A DNA stretch of 64,000 nt from Pseudomonas profundi. GTDB lineage: Bacteria; Pseudomonadota; Gammaproteobacteria; Pseudomonadales; Pseudomonadaceae. Positions within the stretch are counted from its first letter, which is position 1. Every line of letters starts with the position of its first letter. Shown in pieces: positions 47,242 to 59,985 of the stretch. The translations under genes and the position numbers were made by a program. The stretch lies in NCBI RefSeq assembly GCF_008638305.1, contig NZ_VTPZ01000012.1:60310-124309 (forward strand), read 5' to 3'. Below the pieces are notes generated by a model that searched no databases, was not told the origin of the DNA, and was given only the letters and a program-made list of their open reading frames with translations.

Positions 47242-47275
47242 AAAAAACCCTCCCTGGACCGAAAAGTCCAGGGAG
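47242..47275 (-). terminator. Intrinsic terminator of trxA
   Basis: On the minus strand CTCCCTGGAC pairs with GTCCAGGGAG around six bases and is followed by GGTTTTTT. It sits nine bases after the trxA stop, ahead of rho. Confidence 0.88.
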
Positions 47276-47283
47276 TGTGAACA

Positions 47284-47610
47284 TCAGATGTTGCTATCAA
47301 GAAATGCCGACAACTGAGACTTGGACAGAGCACCGACCTTGGTCGCTTCTACATTGCCATCCTTGAACAGCATGAGAGTCGGGATGCCGCGCACGCCATA
47401 CTTGGGTGGGGTGTCGGTGTTTTCATCGATGTTCAGTTTGCAAATCTTGAGTTTGCCATCGTAGTCCTTGGCGATTTCATCCAGAACCGGGGCGATCATC
47501 TTGCATGGGCCACACCACTCAGCCCAGTAATCGACCAACACGGGGCTATCTGCCTTAAGCACTTCAGTTTCGAAGCTGCTATCGGTGACATGCACGATCA
47601 AATCACTCAT
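47284..47610 (-). CDS. trxA: Thioredoxin 1
   Basis: The 108-residue thioredoxin has the redox motif WCGPC (Cys33, Cys36), the cis-Pro region GIPTLMLF, and no signal peptide. It is therefore the general cytoplasmic disulfide reductase. The rho gene follows in the usual gammaproteobacterial order, and a strong terminator separates the two. Confidence 0.97.
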   Translation of the reverse strand: MSDLIVHVTDSSFETEVLKADSPVLVDYWAEWCGPCKMIAPVLDEIAKDYDGKLKICKLNIDENTDTPPKYGVRGIPTLMLFKDGNVEATKVGALSKSQLSAFLDSNI

Positions 47611-47777
47611 GAGTCTCTCCAGGGAGTTTTTAGTAAGCAGGCAGGAATGGCAGACATGATAGCACCACCCTGCGACATAGCAAAAGCCAGCGGGTTAGAT
47701 CTCTTGACGTGATCGCCGGCCGGGCAAAAGCACAGTTCGGGATGCTAGAATTCGCAGACGACAATCCGAGGTGCCGC

Positions 47778-49283
47778 ATGGCAAACAAGCAAAGGTCCGA
47801 TTTTCCGCTGGTGGCCGCGATTGATCTGGGTTCGAACAGTTTCCACATGGCGCTGGCCCGGGTTGAGCACGGCGAGATGCGTATCCTCGAGCGGCTGGGC
47901 GAGAAGGTTCAGTTGGCGGCGGGACTTAACGAGGAACGTGAACTAGACGACGATGCCATGCAGCGAGGGCTCGACTGCGTCAGGCGTTTTGCTCAGATGA
48001 TCAATGGGTTGCCGGTTGGCGCCGTGAGAATAGTTGGCACCAGCGCGCTGCGTGATGCGCGTAACCGAAGCCAGTTCATCAATCAGGTGCAGCAGCTGCT
48101 TGGACATCAGGTGGATGTGATTTCCGGGCGGGAAGAAGCACGGTTGATTTACCTCGGTGTTGCGCACACCTTGTCCGATGACGAAGGCAAGCGTCTGGTG
48201 GTTGACATTGGCGGGGGCAGTACGGAGTTCATAGTAGGCGAACGTTTCGAGACGCTGCTGCGTGAAAGTCTGCCGATTGGCTGCGTCAGTTACACCCGCA
48301 AATTCTTCGCCGACGGCAACATCTCCGCCAGCAACTACTCCCGCGCCTATACGCTTGCCCGCCTTGATCTGATGCAGATCGAGCAGAACATTCAGCGCCT
48401 GGAGTGGCGGGAAGCGGTTGGCGCCTCCGGTACTATCCGCTCTATCGGCCAATGTCTACAGGCCGCCGGGCAGGGGCAGGGAGATGTCACCCGTGAAGGC
48501 CTGCAGCGTCTCAAGCGCAAGCTGATCAAGGTGGGCGATGTCGACAAGTTATCGCTGCCGGGGCTGAAGAGTGATCGTCGTCCTATCCTGCCGGCTGGCG
48601 TGGCTATCCTCGAAGCGATCTTTGACGCGTTGGATGTTGACCGCATGGGGCATTCCGAGGGCGCGCTGCGCGAAGGTGTGCTATATGACCTGTTAGGCCG
48701 GCACCGCCATGAGGATGTCAGGGAACGTACCCTTAGTGCGCTGGCAGAGCGTTACCACGTCGATCCAGGTCAGGCTTGCCGTGTCGAACGCAAGGCAATG
48801 AGTTTGCTCGGCAAGGTTGCCGAAGCCTGGGGGCTTGAGGACGCCAAGCACGCCGACCTGCTGGGTTGGGCGGCACGCCTGCACGAAGTGGGCAAGGGCA
48901 TCGCGCACAACCAATATCACAAGCACGGCGCTTATTTGCTGGCGCATTCCGATCTGGCCGGGTTCTCACGTCAGGAGCAGCACGCTCTTGCCCTGCTTAT
49001 TCGCGCGCAGAAGCGCAGTCTGCCCGGTAAGGAGCGACTCAGCGAGTTCGGTGAGGAAAGCGTACTGATGCTGCGGCTGTGCATGCTGCTGCGTCTGGCT
49101 ATCCTCTATCACCATATCCGGGGCTATCAGGAAATGCCGGCCCTCAAGGTGCAGGCCGGGGACGATTTTCTGGTACTGGAGTTTCCGTCGGGCTGGCTGG
49201 ATCGCAATCCGTTGACCCAGGCTGACTTCGATCAGGAAGCGCAGTTCTGGGCCAAGGTGGGTTATACGCTGACGGTGCGTTGA
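47778..49283 (+). CDS. ppx: Exopolyphosphatase (Ppx/GppA family)
   Basis: The 501-residue enzyme has an ASKHA-fold N-terminal half ([28 protein letters not shown]) and a C-terminal HD-like helical domain ([23 protein letters not shown]). It shortens polyphosphate or hydrolyses pppGpp. GAGG six bases upstream fixes the ATG at 47778; the frame itself opens at 47709. Its 3' end overlaps the oppositely read ppk by 22 bases. Confidence 0.94.
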   Translation: MANKQRSDFPLVAAIDLGSNSFHMALARVEHGEMRILERLGEKVQLAAGLNEERELDDDAMQRGLDCVRRFAQMINGLPVGAVRIVGTSALRDARNRSQFINQVQQLLGHQVDVISGREEARLIYLGVAHTLSDDEGKRLVVDIGGGSTEFIVGERFETLLRESLPIGCVSYTRKFFADGNISASNYSRAYTLARLDLMQIEQNIQRLEWREAVGASGTIRSIGQCLQAAGQGQGDVTREGLQRLKRKLIKVGDVDKLSLPGLKSDRRPILPAGVAILEAIFDALDVDRMGHSEGALREGVLYDLLGRHRHEDVRERTLSALAERYHVDPGQACRVERKAMSLLGKVAEAWGLEDAKHADLLGWAARLHEVGKGIAHNQYHKHGAYLLAHSDLAGFSRQEQHALALLIRAQKRSLPGKERLSEFGEESVLMLRLCMLLRLAILYHHIRGYQEMPALKVQAGDDFLVLEFPSGWLDRNPLTQADFDQEAQFWAKVGYTLTVR

Positions 49284-51496
49284 GGCGAGTTGCTGAGTTT
49301 TTCCAGCAGCGCGCTCTGCGCGCTGCGCGGGATCTGGTTACCAGTCGGCGTGCTGCGCACATAGGTGCCGTCCGGTTGCAGAATCCAGCTCTGGGTATTG
49401 TCAGTCAGAAATACCTGTAGCTCCTGCTTGGCTCGGGTAACCAGCTTTTTGCCCTCGAGCGGGAAACAGGTTTCAACACGGTGATCGAGGTTGCGCTCCA
49501 TCAGATCCGCACTGGACAACCACACCTGCTCGACCCCTCCATTCAGAAAGTAATACACGCGGCTGTGCTCAAGGAAGCGACCGATAATTGAGCGCACTGT
49601 GATGTTATGCGACACGCCCGGAATGCCGGGACGCAGACAACACATGCCGCGCACGATCAGGTCGATTTTTACCCCGGACTGTGACGCCTTGTACATTGCC
49701 TTGATGATCTTGGCGTCCGTCAGCGAATTGACCTTGGCGATGACATGCGCAGGCTTGCCGGCCTGGGCCGCCAGCGTTTCGCGGTTGATCAGCTCCAGCA
49801 AACGCTTCTTCAGCGTGAAAGGTGCCTGCAGGAGCTTCTTCATGCGCAGCATCTTGCCCATACCGATCAACTGGTTGAACAGCTTGTGTACGTCTTCGGT
49901 CATCGCCAGGTCGGACGTCAGAATGCTGTAATCGGTATATAGCCGGGCGTTCCCTGCGTGGTAGTTACCCGTGCCCATATGCGCGTAGCGGCGCAGGATG
50001 CGGTCTTCACGGCGCAAAATAAGCATCATTTTGGCGTGCGTCTTGTAACCCACCACGCCGTAGATCACTACGGCTCCGGCCTGTTGCAAGCGGCTTGCCA
50101 GCTGCAGGTTGGATTCCTCGTCAAAACGCGCACGCAGCTCGATCACCACGGTGACTTCCTTGCCGTTGCGGGCTGCTTCCACCAGCGCGTTGACGATTTC
50201 CGAGTTCGCCCCGGTGCGGTACAGCGTCTGTTTGATCGCCAATACGTTGGTATCCTGCGCCGCCTGGCGCAACAGATCGGTTACCGGGCTGAAGGATTCG
50301 TAGGGATGCAGCAACAGGATGTCCTGCTTGCTGATTGCCTGAAACAGATTGTCCGCACTGGACAATATCTTCGGCAGGCCAGAGCTGAACGGCGGGAATT
50401 GCAATTCCGGGTGATTTTCCAGCGCCGTGACCGAGAACAGCCGGGTCAGATTGACCGGACCCTGGACCTGATACAGCTCCTGATCAGTCAAGCCGAATTG
50501 CTTGAGCAGGAAATCAGTCAAGGGTTTCGGACAATTGCTGGCGACTTCGAGACGCACTGCATCGCCGTAGCGGCGTGATAAAAGCTCGCCACGTAGAGCG
50601 CGCGCCAGATCATCTACCTCGTCGGGATCCACGATCAAGTCCGCGTTGCGCGTCAGGCGGAACTGATAGCAACCCAGCACCTTCATGCCGGGAAACAGAT
50701 CATCGGCATGTGCGTGGATGACAGAGGAGAGGAACACAAAGTCGTCCTCCCCGGTGGACAGTTCCTGCGGCAGGCGGATAAGCCGGGGCAGGGAGCGCGG
50801 GGCCGGAATGATCGCCAGGCCGGAATCGCGGCCGAAGGCATCCGTCCCTTCAAGCTGGCAGATGAAGTTGAGACTCTTGTTCACCAGCAACGGGAAGGGG
50901 TGCGTGGGGTCCAGCCCGATGGGGCTAATGATCGGCGCTACTTCCTGACGAAAATACCGCCGTACCCACATGGTCTGCTTGTGGGTCCACTGATGCCTGC
51001 GTACGAAGCGGATGCCCTCCGCAGCCAGCTGGGGCAGCAGCACGTCGTTGAGAATCGAGTACTGACGGCTGACCTGCTCGTGAGCCAGCTCGCTGATCCG
51101 GCTCAGCACCTGCTGCGGTTGCAGCCCGTCGGGACCGGTCTGTTCACGGGCGAAGGTAATCTGTTTCTTCAGGCCTGCCACACGGATTTCGAAAAATTCA
51201 TCCATGTTGCCGGAGAAGATAAGCAGGAACTTCAGCCGCTCAAGTAGCGGATAGGACTCATCGAGCGCCTGTTCCAGGACACGGATATTGAACTGCAGCT
51301 GCGACAACTCGCGATGGATAAACAGTTCCGGCGCGTTGATATCAGCCGCAAAGGGGGTCGGCGCTGCCGGCTCTACAACCGGCATCAGGCGCGTCTCGTC
51401 GCTCTCGGACTCCGGAATAACAAAGCTGTCCTGCGGGGTGTGATCGGACGCGGCAATCGGATCATCTTCGCGTGCGCGGTTGGGCTGCTGCATCAT
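49262..51496 (-). CDS. ppk: Polyphosphate kinase 1
   Basis: The 744-residue enzyme makes polyphosphate from ATP. It has the four PPK1 domains: an N-terminal helical part ([18 protein letters not shown]), a head domain, and C1/C2 domains. The autophosphorylated histidine is in [13 protein letters not shown] 50-residue variable N-terminal extension precedes the conserved core. It runs tail-to-tail into ppx, with the last 22 bases of coding sequence shared on opposite strands. This convergent layout is known in Pseudomonas. Confidence 0.96.
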   Translation of the reverse strand: MMQQPNRAREDDPIAASDHTPQDSFVIPESESDETRLMPVVEPAAPTPFAADINAPELFIHRELSQLQFNIRVLEQALDESYPLLERLKFLLIFSGNMDEFFEIRVAGLKKQITFAREQTGPDGLQPQQVLSRISELAHEQVSRQYSILNDVLLPQLAAEGIRFVRRHQWTHKQTMWVRRYFRQEVAPIISPIGLDPTHPFPLLVNKSLNFICQLEGTDAFGRDSGLAIIPAPRSLPRLIRLPQELSTGEDDFVFLSSVIHAHADDLFPGMKVLGCYQFRLTRNADLIVDPDEVDDLARALRGELLSRRYGDAVRLEVASNCPKPLTDFLLKQFGLTDQELYQVQGPVNLTRLFSVTALENHPELQFPPFSSGLPKILSSADNLFQAISKQDILLLHPYESFSPVTDLLRQAAQDTNVLAIKQTLYRTGANSEIVNALVEAARNGKEVTVVIELRARFDEESNLQLASRLQQAGAVVIYGVVGYKTHAKMMLILRREDRILRRYAHMGTGNYHAGNARLYTDYSILTSDLAMTEDVHKLFNQLIGMGKMLRMKKLLQAPFTLKKRLLELINRETLAAQAGKPAHVIAKVNSLTDAKIIKAMYKASQSGVKIDLIVRGMCCLRPGIPGVSHNITVRSIIGRFLEHSRVYYFLNGGVEQVWLSSADLMERNLDHRVETCFPLEGKKLVTRAKQELQVFLTDNTQSWILQPDGTYVRSTPTGNQIPRSAQSALLEKLSNSPQRTVSV

Positions 51497-51502
51497 TTCC
51501 TC

Positions 51503-53789
<2,287 letters not shown>

Positions 53790-54041
53790 CTGAGACTATC
53801 GTCCTTGTCCGGCAGAGGGCGGCCGGCTACTTCGAATATCCGGGTTAGGATCCGTTTGGTATTACAACCATACCAGCAGACCATTGGGTCCTGGATCGGT
53901 TCAATTTGGAAATGTGGCCAAGTCGGCAGTTAAATCCTCGCCCCAGCGCAACGAATTGTGCCAGCAATCCCGGCGCTTCGCTCAATCGGGTGAGGCTTGA
54001 ACTGCATACCGAGTTCTACTGGCCTTTTGAGATACCCAGGA

Positions 54042-54590
54042 ATGAAAAAGGTTCATCGCAATCTGTTGGTAGTGTTGCTGTTGGCGTGCTGGATGGCGGG
54101 GCTTGTATGGGCGCTGACCTGGTACGAGAGTCGCTATGTAAGAATATTCGAGCGTCCGGCATTCTTTGACGGGATACCGGTGTCTCCACCGTTTGAGGCG
54201 GCGCGCGTGCAGGTTCTGCATGTCTGGCAGTCCGGCTGCCCTTGCAACGGCGGGCATCAGGCCTATGTGAATGACATGACCGAGCGCTTTGCTGCCGAGG
54301 GGGTGGTGTTTGCGCGTTCAGGGGCGCGTGGCGCGGACGCCTTGCCGCAAGCGTTACGCCAGTTGCCTTATTGGCCGATGCCGGAGGCGTGGTCCGCCTG
54401 GCCGGGAGCACCAGCCGTCGCGATCTGGGGAGCAGATGGCCGTCTAGCCTATGTAGGGCCTTATAGTGACGGTGCGAGCTGTAGCGAGGAGAGCAGTTTT
54501 GTCGAGCCGGTAATCCAGGCTTTATTGGCCGGTCGGAAGGTCAACATCACCCGGCAGGATACGCTGTCCTGCCTGTGCGAAATCGACTGA
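54042..54590 (+). CDS. DUF6436-type thioredoxin-like membrane protein
   Basis: The 182-residue protein has one N-terminal membrane helix (about 7-25). An exported domain with a thioredoxin-like start follows (VLHVWQSGCPCNGGHQAYV), then APAVAIWGADGRLAYVGPYS, which resembles the cis-Pro region. The CPCN pair may be redox-active. The family is uncharacterised to my knowledge. The start at 54042 gives MKKVHRNLLVV, a normal signal anchor. The stop codon abuts the convergent yaiI-like gene with no gap. Confidence 0.75.
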   Translation: MKKVHRNLLVVLLLACWMAGLVWALTWYESRYVRIFERPAFFDGIPVSPPFEAARVQVLHVWQSGCPCNGGHQAYVNDMTERFAAEGVVFARSGARGADALPQALRQLPYWPMPEAWSAWPGAPAVAIWGADGRLAYVGPYSDGASCSEESSFVEPVIQALLAGRKVNITRQDTLSCLCEID

Positions 54591-55037
54591 TTACATTCTG
54601 GACAACAGCCGGTCCAGAGAATTGGCGAAGGCCTGCTTGTCCCGGTCGTTATAGGGAGCTGGACCACTGCGACCGGCCAGGCCGGCTCCGCGTAGCTCGT
54701 CCATGAGATTGCGTACTGCCAAACGTTCACCGACGCTTGATTCGTCGTAGATTTCGCCTCGGGGGTTGATTGCGGTTACCTTGCGTTCAACCAGGCCGGC
54801 CGCCAGGGGAATGTCTGCAGTGACGACCAGATCGCCGGGGCGTGAATGATCAATGATGTACTGGTCGGCCACGTCAGGACCGCTCGGCACTATCACCTGG
54901 CGCACACCTGGCCCGGGAGGAAGCTGCTGCGCGCTGTTTGCGACCAGCACCAGCTCGATCTGTCGGCGCCTTGCGGCCTTGACCACAATGTCCCGAACCG
55001 GGCGAGGGCAGGCGTCAGCATCAATCCATAGCGTCAT
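54591..55037 (-). CDS. YaiI/YqxD family protein (DUF188)
   Basis: The 148-residue protein starts MTLWIDADACPRPVRD and carries the acidic metal-site pattern of DUF188 (PIN-like fold), plus VPSGPDVADQYIIDH and VVTADIPLAAGLVERK. The biochemical role is unknown, though a nuclease-like function is suspected from the fold. AAGG eight bases upstream supports this ATG over an in-frame one at 55052. Confidence 0.9.
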   Translation of the reverse strand: MTLWIDADACPRPVRDIVVKAARRRQIELVLVANSAQQLPPGPGVRQVIVPSGPDVADQYIIDHSRPGDLVVTADIPLAAGLVERKVTAINPRGEIYDESSVGERLAVRNLMDELRGAGLAGRSGPAPYNDRDKQAFANSLDRLLSRM

Positions 55038-55061
55038 GCGGTTACCTTTCAAATGAGAGAG

Positions 55062-56975
55062 TCAGGCGGAATGGCTTTCGAGCTCTTCGCTTGCTTCCAG
55101 CCATTGCTCTTCCAGTTGTTCTATTTTTTGTCGGCAGGCTGCCTGTCGGCTCAGCAGCGTCTTCAGCTGATCTTTCATGCCTGCCGTGTAAATCTCGTTA
55201 TTCGCCAGCCCGGTTTCGATATCAGCCAGCTCAGCTTGCGCCTCGCCCATCTGTTTCTCTAGCTTGTCGACCTGTTTCCTGAGCGGTGCCAGGCGTTTGC
55301 GTTCCTCGGCAGCGAGGCGTCGCTGGGTCTTGGCGTCGACCCGTTCTTCGTCGGGTTGAGCACCGGCTGGCGCGTTGGCAATGCGGATGTCCTCAGCTTG
55401 CTGCTGTCGGAACCGCGCAAGCCAGCGGGTGTAGGTATCCAGATCTTCCTGGTACGTCTGCAATCTGCCATCGGCGACCAACCAGAGTTCGTCGGTGGTA
55501 TCGCGAATCAATGCCCGATCGTGAGACACCAGCAACATGGCGCCTTCGAAGCCCTGCAGGGCGAGCGTCAACGCGTGGCGCATTTCCATGTCCAGATGGT
55601 TGGTCGGCTCATCGAGCAATAGCAGATTGGGTTTCTGCCAGGCAATCAAGGCCAGCGCCAGTCGGGCTTTTTCGCCCCCGGAAAAATGCAAGACCGGTTC
55701 CTCTGCGCGTGCGCCGTGGAAGTCAAAACCACCCAGGAAGTTGCGTAATGATTGCTCGCGCTCCTGCGGCGCGATGCGCGCCATATGTAGCAGCGGGCTG
55801 GCTTTCGAATCAAGGCTGTCCAGTTGATGCTGGGCGAAATAACCGATCGCCAGATGTTCGCTGGATTTCAGCTCGCCATCCATCAGCGCCAGGCTGCCGG
55901 CGAGCGTTTTGATCAGCGTTGACTTGCCGGCACCATTTGGACCCAGCACACCTATGCGTGCGCCTGGCACCAGCTGCAACTTCACCTGATGCAAAATGGC
56001 CTGTTCGCCATAGCCCAGCACGCCTTCGCGCAAATCGATCAGAGGACTGGGTTGTTTGTCGGCCTCGCGGAAGCTGAAAGAAAATGGCGAGTCGAGGTGC
56101 GCCGGGCTCAGCGTTTCCATGCGTTCAAGCGCTTTCAGCCGGCTTTGCGCCTGCTTGGCCTTGGTCGCCTGTGCGCGGAAGCGGGCAATATACTTTTCCA
56201 TGTGTTCACGTTGCGCCTGCTGCTTCTCGAATGCGGCTTGCTGTTGAGTCAGGCGCTCGGCACGGGTGCGCTCGAACTGCGTGTACCCGCCCCGGTACAA
56301 GGTGAGCTGCTTGTTCTCGACGTGAACGATATGTTCAACCACCGCATCGAGGAAGTCACGGTCGTGGGAAATCAATACCAGTGTGCCCTGGTAAGCCCTG
56401 AGCCAGTCCTCCAGCCAGAGAATGGCGTCGAGATCCAGGTGGTTGGTAGGCTCGTCCAGCAGCAACAGGTCAGACGGACACATCAGCGCCTGCGCCAGGT
56501 TCAGTCGCATTCGCCAGCCGCCGGAGAAATCGCCTACCCGGGCTTCGCACTGTTCGGAACTGAAGCCCAGGCCGGCGAGCAGAACCCGTGCGCGGGCATC
56601 GGCGCTGAAGCCGTTATGCGATTCGAGCTCGGCGTAGAGCATGCCAAGGGCATGGTTGTCATGTTCGTCCTCGGCGCGTTGCAGTCGTTGCTGGATCTCG
56701 CGCAGGCGTTGGTCTCCATCAAGCACATAATCGACCGCCACGCGATCCAGGTTGTCTATTTCCTGGAGCATGTGGGCAATGCGCCAATCGGCGGGTATTG
56801 TGCAACTGCCAGCGTCCGGCGTGAGCTCGCCGCGGAACAACGCAAAAAGGCTTGATTTGCCGGCACCATTTGTACCGAGCAAGCCGGCTTTCTGGCCCGG
56901 ATGTAAAGTCAGGTCGGCGTTTTCCAGTAGACGCAAGGCGCCGCGCTGAAGAGTCAGGGATTCAATTTTGATCAT
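55062..56975 (-). CDS. ABC-F family ATPase (YheS-like)
   Basis: The 637-residue soluble protein has two ABC ATPase domains. The first has Walker A GTNGAGKSS and signature FSGGWRMRL; the second has GPNGAGKST and FSGGEKARL. An ABC-F linker rich in Lys/Arg/Gln joins them (about 245-300), and a C-terminal coiled coil follows (about 545-637). It has no membrane domain. ABC-F proteins act on ribosomes during translation. The coiled-coil tail fits the YheS/Uup group. It corresponds by position to the gene beside algP in P. aeruginosa. Confidence 0.93.
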   Translation of the reverse strand: MIKIESLTLQRGALRLLENADLTLHPGQKAGLLGTNGAGKSSLFALFRGELTPDAGSCTIPADWRIAHMLQEIDNLDRVAVDYVLDGDQRLREIQQRLQRAEDEHDNHALGMLYAELESHNGFSADARARVLLAGLGFSSEQCEARVGDFSGGWRMRLNLAQALMCPSDLLLLDEPTNHLDLDAILWLEDWLRAYQGTLVLISHDRDFLDAVVEHIVHVENKQLTLYRGGYTQFERTRAERLTQQQAAFEKQQAQREHMEKYIARFRAQATKAKQAQSRLKALERMETLSPAHLDSPFSFSFREADKQPSPLIDLREGVLGYGEQAILHQVKLQLVPGARIGVLGPNGAGKSTLIKTLAGSLALMDGELKSSEHLAIGYFAQHQLDSLDSKASPLLHMARIAPQEREQSLRNFLGGFDFHGARAEEPVLHFSGGEKARLALALIAWQKPNLLLLDEPTNHLDMEMRHALTLALQGFEGAMLLVSHDRALIRDTTDELWLVADGRLQTYQEDLDTYTRWLARFRQQQAEDIRIANAPAGAQPDEERVDAKTQRRLAAEERKRLAPLRKQVDKLEKQMGEAQAELADIETGLANNEIYTAGMKDQLKTLLSRQAACRQKIEQLEEQWLEASEELESHSA

Positions 56976-57080
56976 GCGCGGGAGTATATCAGCGCGTCAG
57001 CCTCTGTGAGCCGTTCCGTGGTTGCGATGGCGGCGTCTCAGAGGTTTTAACAACAGCGAGCCGCTCTAAGGGGGGGACGG

Positions 57081-57578
57081 ATGAACGAATTGCAACAGGT
57101 TGAAGCTGGCGTGATGTTGCGCCGGTTTGCCGAGGGGGTATATGAGCAGCCAGGGGTCGAGCCGCTGTTGTTGGACCTGCAGGATAATCACGGCTGTGAT
57201 GTGTTGTTGCTGCTCTACGCCTGTTGGCTTGGGCAGCGACGCGAAGCGGCTTCGTTCTCGCGGTGGGAGGCTATTGTCGATTGGCATTGGCCGTGGCAGG
57301 CCCAGGTCGTCACGCCGCTGCGAACCGCCAGACGCTTCCTCAAGGGACGCGAAGATTCAGCCGATCTGTATGTAAAGGTGAAGGGCTGCGAGTTGGAGGC
57401 GGAGCTTTTGCAATTGGAACGGCTGGCAAGCCATGACCGTGGGGAGGCGTTGGACATCAGGCGGGACGACTCTGTGGAGGAGCAGCTTGCGGCCTGCTGC
57501 GATGCACAGGGCATTGAACTGAGTGCCGCGCTCCGTGGACGGCTTGATCGGCTTGCAGTACTGGCGGCGCCCCTATAG
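57081..57578 (+). CDS. TIGR02444 family protein
   Basis: The 165-residue soluble helical protein contains GVEPLLLDLQDNHGCDVLLLLYACW near the N-terminus, the block by which I recognise the TIGR02444 family. This family is found next to algQ/algP in pseudomonads. Function is unknown. A G-run serves as ribosome-binding site. It is divergent from the ABC-F gene and convergent with the algP-like gene. Confidence 0.8.
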   Translation: MNELQQVEAGVMLRRFAEGVYEQPGVEPLLLDLQDNHGCDVLLLLYACWLGQRREAASFSRWEAIVDWHWPWQAQVVTPLRTARRFLKGREDSADLYVKVKGCELEAELLQLERLASHDRGEALDIRRDDSVEEQLAACCDAQGIELSAALRGRLDRLAVLAAPL

Positions 57579-57600
57579 GCACGCCGCCAGCACGGTTTAT

Positions 57601-58119
57601 TCAGGCGTTGGTAGTGGCGCTGGCCGGCTTCTTGGCAGGGTTCTTGGAGCGTCCACGGCGCGGCCCGCTGCGTGGCCGCGGCGGCGGAGCCTGATCAGGA
57701 TTGTCGCGTTTCTCAATCGCCTGGCTGACTTGCCCGTCGATCCGCTCGAAGCCCTTGGCCAGGCGCAATGTCTGACGGATATCCAGGCGTAGCTGCTTGA
57801 CGTAGGCATCGGCTGAGTTACGCGCTTCGCTCAATTCCACTAGCGCAGCTTCCAGCTCATCAACCCGGCTCTGAGCCTTGTTAACCGATTTATGCTCTTC
57901 GCCGCTCTGCCGCGCAGCCAGTTTCTCGCGCGCCTCAGTCAGCTTGTCATCAAGTTTGGCTTTCTGACGTTCGAGTTTTTCCAGTGCCTTGACGGCGTCA
58001 TGCTCGGCTTGCTGGCAGGCTTCACCCAGTTGCTCATTGAGCGTGCGGGTCAGGGTCTGCAAAAGGTGCAAGGGTGTCGGCACCCGTGAAGATTTCTTGC
58101 CTTGGGTAGTGGCTGTCAC
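57601..58119 (-). CDS. algP: AlgP-like protein with a short basic tail
   Basis: The 172-residue protein has a coiled-coil N-terminal part (about 15-130; ALEKLERQKAKLDDKL) as in AlgP. A short Pro/Arg/Lys-rich tail follows (PRSGPRRGRSKNPAKKPASATTNA). P. aeruginosa AlgP carries dozens of KPAA-type histone-H1-like repeats at this end; here only one such unit is visible. DNA binding through the tail should therefore be weak or absent. The gene lies two bases after algQ, which keeps the family context. Confidence 0.78.
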   Translation of the reverse strand: MTATTQGKKSSRVPTPLHLLQTLTRTLNEQLGEACQQAEHDAVKALEKLERQKAKLDDKLTEAREKLAARQSGEEHKSVNKAQSRVDELEAALVELSEARNSADAYVKQLRLDIRQTLRLAKGFERIDGQVSQAIEKRDNPDQAPPPRPRSGPRRGRSKNPAKKPASATTNA

Positions 58120-58121
58120 AA

Positions 58122-58604
58122 TTACTCCAGTTTTTCGGGGGCGCTGAGCATGTCCTGATGGCAGTTATGCAGTACTTCGATGAGGCAGTCCTCGAGTTCG
58201 AAGCGCTCGTGCAGTAAACCGCCCAGCACCTTGAGGTCCTTCTGCATGGTTTCTTCGTCGAAATCGGTGGTGTCGCCGTATCGGTCGTTGAACGTCAGGG
58301 CGGCCTGGGTAATGGTTTCTATGCGGGGATAGACCTGGCCTGCAAGATCCAGGCTGCGGACGTCCTGAAGTTCCTCGGCCTCGCGTGTCAGCTGCTCGTA
58401 GATTTCAAAGTGACCGGCGCAGACATAGTCAATCAGGATGGTGCAAAAGGAGCCAAGTGCCTGCTCGGGATGGGCAGCAGACGGAGCGCGGTCGCGTAAA
58501 CCGGTGAACTCCAGGACAACTTGTTTGCGCTCGGCCAGCCAGCGATCGACCATTTCATTGACACCGCCCCAGCGTTCCTGGGCTGTAGTGCAGCTGTCCA
58601 GCAT
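58122..58604 (-). CDS. algQ: Anti-sigma70 regulator AlgQ (Rsd family)
   Basis: The 160-residue helical protein contains the Rsd/AlgQ pattern ERWGGVNEMVDRWLAERKQ and the central DYVCAGHFEIYEQL. It binds region 4 of the main sigma factor and shifts polymerase use in stationary phase. In P. aeruginosa it affects alginate and siderophore genes. It is followed two bases later by the algP-like gene, so they are co-transcribed. Confidence 0.9.
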   Translation of the reverse strand: MLDSCTTAQERWGGVNEMVDRWLAERKQVVLEFTGLRDRAPSAAHPEQALGSFCTILIDYVCAGHFEIYEQLTREAEELQDVRSLDLAGQVYPRIETITQAALTFNDRYGDTTDFDEETMQKDLKVLGGLLHERFELEDCLIEVLHNCHQDMLSAPEKLE

Positions 58605-58787
58605 TTTTTACACCTCTTCAGTGAGCGATCGTCATACCGGCGACCGAGATCCGGAGTGCTTGATTCATCATTGTGGCAACAGAATAGGCCACTCCGGTCT
58701 TCCGCATCAAGAGCTGAAACTGCCGGAGATCTGTCGTCACGCTACGCTGTTATGCGCTTGTGTCAGTAAAGCGTCGGGTCTGTTGGG

Positions 58788-59306
58788 TTAATCATTCCTG
58801 CGCAGCAGTTGCAGCAGACCGAACAGCACAAACCCGATGAAGGCGATCAACGTATATTCAGCGATGCTCAAGCCAAGGAATGTCCAGGTGACCGCTGCGC
58901 AATCAGCGGTGCCGCTGAATACCAGGCGGAGCATTTCCTGAAAGGGCAGCACGTCCATCATGTAGTCGAGGCTTGGCAGGCAGGAAGGTAGCTGGTCCGC
59001 TGGTTGATGCTGCAGCCACACCTGGCGACCGGCGATAGCCACGCCGAATGCGGCTGATACTGTGATCAGTAGGCCATAGACACGCGCGGCCACCGGCCGC
59101 TTGCCTGTCGTGGTGGTCGGAACGGGGTTGTGCAAGACCGCGGCGAGACTGATCAGACCGAGAATGACGAACACTACGCGCTGCACGATACACAGCGGAC
59201 AGGGCTCAAGACCCATTGCATGCTCCATGTACAACGCAACCGCTAGCAGTACGAGACACAGAATGAAGGAAAGCAGATAAAGCGGGCGGGAGGCGGGTTG
59301 GGTCAT
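58788..59306 (-). CDS. dsbB: Disulfide bond formation protein B (DsbB/DsbH)
   Basis: The 172-residue four-helix inner-membrane protein has the quinone-linked pair CPLC (Cys36, Cys39) and a second periplasmic pair Cys109/Cys136. It reoxidises DsbA and passes electrons to ubiquinone. It corresponds by position near algQ to P. aeruginosa dsbH, so dsbH may be the better name. Confidence 0.93.
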   Translation of the reverse strand: MTQPASRPLYLLSFILCLVLLAVALYMEHAMGLEPCPLCIVQRVVFVILGLISLAAVLHNPVPTTTTGKRPVAARVYGLLITVSAAFGVAIAGRQVWLQHQPADQLPSCLPSLDYMMDVLPFQEMLRLVFSGTADCAAVTWTFLGLSIAEYTLIAFIGFVLFGLLQLLRRND

Positions 59307-59431
59307 GCTTGTATCCGTCGAGGCGTTGGGCGGTGGCCTACCTTAGAACAAGGTATCGGGGCTGACAAGCGGAGCGCTGAGTTGTGATAACGCCGACCGC
59401 AACCGCGATCGGCGCTTGTGCGGTTGCCGGG

Positions 59432-59929
59432 TCAGGCGGTACCAGCGGCTTCCTGCTGACGGCGTTGTTCGTTCTGCGCGTACAGCGCGTCGAAGTTGAC
59501 CGGCGACAACATCAGGGGAGGGAAGCTGCCACGGCCAACCAGGCTGTCGATCGCTTCGCGGGCATAGGGGAACAGGATGTTCGGGCAGAAGGCACCGAGC
59601 GTGTGACGCATCGCTGCTTCGTCCAGACCAGTGATGGCGAAAATACCCGCCTGCTGTACTTCAGCAATGAAGGTGACTTCATCTTCACCGTTGGTCACGG
59701 TGGCGGACAGGCTCAGCACCACTTCGTGGATGCCTTCCTGAAGCTGGGTGTGGCGGGTATTCAGATCAAGATTGACCTTGGGGCTCCATTGAGTCTGAAA
59801 CACCGCCGGCGACTTCGGCGACTCGAAGGAAAGATCCTTGACGTAGATACGCTGCAGGCTGAACTGCACGGCAGGCTGATCCTGGCCTGCGCCGTTGGCA
59901 GTTTGATTGTTCTGGTTGTCGTCGGCCAT
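59432..59929 (-). CDS. secB: Protein-export chaperone SecB
   Basis: The 165-residue tetrameric chaperone keeps precursors unfolded and delivers them to SecA. The block [16 protein letters not shown] starts the conserved core, and [22 protein letters not shown] text (here [15 protein letters not shown]) and [17 protein letters not shown] end it. AAGGA before the ATG supports the start. It forms a minus-strand unit with grxC and the rhodanese gene. Confidence 0.96.
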   Translation of the reverse strand: MADDNQNNQTANGAGQDQPAVQFSLQRIYVKDLSFESPKSPAVFQTQWSPKVNLDLNTRHTQLQEGIHEVVLSLSATVTNGEDEVTFIAEVQQAGIFAITGLDEAAMRHTLGAFCPNILFPYAREAIDSLVGRGSFPPLMLSPVNFDALYAQNEQRRQQEAAGTA

Positions 59930-59985
59930 ATTCGGTCCTTAAGTATGTTGTTTTTGATGTTGTAGCGGCGGGATCTTTTCCCGGA

